Of a stretch of DNA of 14,164 bases, positions 12,592-14,164 are shown in pieces. This stretch comes from Aurantimonas sp036252795 (GTDB lineage: Bacteria > Pseudomonadota > Alphaproteobacteria > Rhizobiales > Rhizobiaceae), in assembly GCA_036252795.1 (NCBI GenBank), contig DASYHY010000296.1, positions 1 through 14,164 on the forward strand, read 5' to 3'. The notes beneath the pieces were generated by a model. That model made no database searches, had not been told where the DNA came from, and saw only the letters and a program-made list of their open reading frames with translations. The number at the start of each line of letters is the position of its first letter. Within the stretch, counting starts at the first letter, position 1. Made by a program: the position numbers and the translations under genes.

Positions 12592-14164
12592 CCTCTGCCA
12601 TATCCCCCCGCTCCGAGCAGTTCGCCGCCAATCGCGCGGCGATGCTGCGGCAGATCGAGCCTGTCGAGGCGGCGGCGGAGAGCGCCATGGCCGGCGGCGG
12701 CGATGCAGCGCGCGAGCGGCATGTGGCGCGCGGCAAGCTGTTGCCGCGCGACCGCGTGCAGGGCCTGATCGATCCGGGCTCCCCCTTCCTCGAAATCGGC
12801 CTGTTCGCCGCCCACGGCATGTATGGCGGAGAGGTGTCGGCGGCGGGCGCCATTGCCGGGATCGGCCGCGTCGCCGGCCGCGAGGTGATGATCCTCGCGA
12901 ACGATGCGACGGTGAAGGGTGGCACCTATTTTCCGGTGACGGTGAAGAAGCATTTGCGGGCGCAGGAGATCGCCGAGCAGAACGGCCTGCCCTGCGTCTA
13001 TTTGGTCGATTCCGGCGGCGCCAACCTGCCGAACCAGGACGAGGTCTTCCCCGACCGCGATCATTTCGGCCGGATCTTCTACAATCAGGCGCAAATGTCG
13101 GCGCAGGGGATCGCGCAGATCGCCGTGGTGATGGGCTCCTGCACCGCGGGCGGCGCCTATGTGCCGGCGATGAGCGACGAGACGATCATCGTCCGGAACC
13201 AGGGCACGATCTTCCTCGCCGGGCCGCCGCTGGTGAAGGCGGCGACGGGAGAGGTCGTCTCGGCGGAAGAACTCGGCGGCGGCGACGTCCATACGCGGCT
13301 GTCGGGCGTCGCCGATCATCTGGCGAACGACGACTGGCATGCGCTGGAACTCGCCCGGGCGGCGGTCGCCCATCTCAACAGGGTCAAGCCCGCGACGGTG
13401 GAGCTGCAGGCGCCGGAAGACCCGGCCTACGACCCGCAGGAACTTCTGGGCATCGTGCCGGCCGATCCCCGCACGCCCTACGACGTGCGCGAGGTGATCG
13501 CCCGCGTTGTCGACGGCTCGCGCTTCGACGAGTTCAAGGCGCGCTTCGGGACGACATTGGTCTGCGGCTTCGCCCATGTGCATGGCGTGCCGGTCGGCAT
13601 CGTCGCCAACAACGGCGTGCTGTTTTCCGAAAGCGCCGTGAAGGGCGCGCATTTCGTCGAACTCTGTTCGCAGCGCCGGATCCCGCTGGTCTTCCTGCAG
13701 AACGTCACCGGCTTCATGGTCGGGCGCGCCTACGAAGCGGGCGGCATCGCCCGGCACGGGGCCAAGCTGGTCACCGCCGTCGCGACGACGTCCGTGCCGA
13801 AGATCACGCTTCTCATCGGCGGCTCGTACGGTGCCGGCAATTACGGCATGGCCGGCCGCGCGTTTTCGCCCCGCTTCCTGTGGACGTGGCCGAACAGCCG
13901 CATCGCGGTGATGGGGGGCGAGCAGGCCGCGGGCGTCCTGGCCACCGTCCGGCGCGACGGGATCGAGCGGCGGGGCGGGACGTGGTCCGAAGACGAGGAA
14001 GCCGCCTTCAAGCGCCCGACCATCGCGACGTTCGAGCGCCAGAGCCACCCGCTCTACGCCTCGGCGCGGCTCTGGGACGATGGCGTCGTCCATCCTGCAA
14101 AGACCCGGGAGATCCTGGCGCTGTCGCTGTCCGCCGCGCTGAACGCGCCGATCCCGGAGACGCG
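12579..14164 (+). CDS. mccB: Methylcrotonyl-CoA carboxylase beta (carboxyltransferase) subunit, 3' end beyond window
   Basis: Carboxyltransferase half of the biotin enzyme that turns 3-methylcrotonyl-CoA into 3-methylglutaconyl-CoA in leucine degradation; it works with a biotin-bearing alpha subunit not in this window. 528 residues are present of about 535 usual, so only a few codons are missing. Motifs: ARERHVARGKLLPRDRV (44-60), NDATVKGGTYFPVTVKKH (108-125), typical of methylcrotonyl rather than propionyl enzymes, the first oxyanion loop MGSCTAGGAYVPAMSDE (185-201), FLQNVTGFMVG (372-382) and the second loop GGSYGAGNYGMAGRAFSPRF (414-433). The N-terminus SRLTSAISPRSEQFAANRAAML matches the family, which supports the start at 12579 despite no good ribosome site. 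It lies 34 bp after the flavodoxin-like gene and two genes after ivd. Confidence 0.96.
   Translation, partial: MSRLTSAISPRSEQFAANRAAMLRQIEPVEAAAESAMAGGGDAARERHVARGKLLPRDRVQGLIDPGSPFLEIGLFAAHGMYGGEVSAAGAIAGIGRVAGREVMILANDATVKGGTYFPVTVKKHLRAQEIAEQNGLPCVYLVDSGGANLPNQDEVFPDRDHFGRIFYNQAQMSAQGIAQIAVVMGSCTAGGAYVPAMSDETIIVRNQGTIFLAGPPLVKAATGEVVSAEELGGGDVHTRLSGVADHLANDDWHALELARAAVAHLNRVKPATVELQAPEDPAYDPQELLGIVPADPRTPYDVREVIARVVDGSRFDEFKARFGTTLVCGFAHVHGVPVGIVANNGVLFSESAVKGAHFVELCSQRRIPLVFLQNVTGFMVGRAYEAGGIARHGAKLVTAVATTSVPKITLLIGGSYGAGNYGMAGRAFSPRFLWTWPNSRIAVMGGEQAAGVLATVRRDGIERRGGTWSEDEEAAFKRPTIATFERQSHPLYASARLWDDGVVHPAKTREILALSLSAALNAPIPET

Noticed and set aside
12492..14093. 533-codon minus-strand open frame
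   Set aside because: Antisense to mccB, whose plus-strand reading has clear carboxyltransferase motifs throughout.
1..14164. CRISPR array, tRNA/rRNA genes, insertion sequences, phage or defence genes
   Set aside because: I saw no regular direct repeats, cloverleaf-like or rRNA sequence, transposase or integrase motifs, or terminal inverted repeats with target duplication.

Overview
The window is GC-rich (roughly two-thirds G+C), closely packed and free of mobile elements. Its gene content (a tripartite tricarboxylate transporter, a Liv-type ABC transporter with a Tat-exported binding protein, and a leucine catabolic cluster) suggests an alphaproteobacterium, probably of the Hyphomicrobiales. 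That placement is inferred from gene content, since there is no rRNA or other marker.

Left module (1-4648): a minus-strand operon tctC-tctA-tctB-dmlA, with a divergent FCD-type GntR regulator on the plus strand. TctC captures an organic acid, TctA/TctB carry it across the membrane, and the last gene (cut by the left edge) is a tartrate/D-malate dehydrogenase. The 187 bp between tctC and the regulator holds a perfect 8+8 bp inverted repeat that is a good operator candidate. A strong 13-bp hairpin lies between tctC and tctA.

Junction (4649-4892): a short stretch encodes only the C-terminal tail of a membrane protein, most like the YeiH/UPF0324 family. It looks like a gene remnant marking an old rearrangement between the two transport modules.

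Middle module (4893-10209): a complete five-gene branched-chain/amide-type ABC importer on the minus strand, ordered binding protein, livH, livM, livG, livF. The LivG-like ATPase has a variant signature motif (MSRGD), so the substrate should not be assumed to be leucine.

Right module (10500-14164): plus-strand leucine/isovalerate catabolism. Isovaleryl-CoA dehydrogenase is followed by a flavodoxin-fold NAD(P)H-dependent oxidoreductase, then the beta subunit of methylcrotonyl-CoA carboxylase (cut by the right edge a few codons before its expected end). ivd and the ABC binding-protein gene diverge from a shared 290-bp region containing an interrupted dyad, which suggests that import and branched-acid oxidation are co-regulated.

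No CRISPR array, RNA gene, phage or insertion sequence was recognised. The less ordinary points are the flavodoxin-like gene inside the leucine pathway, the variant ABC ATPase, the regulatory dyads and hairpins, a 16-codon bridging ORF before mccB, and the YeiH-like remnant.
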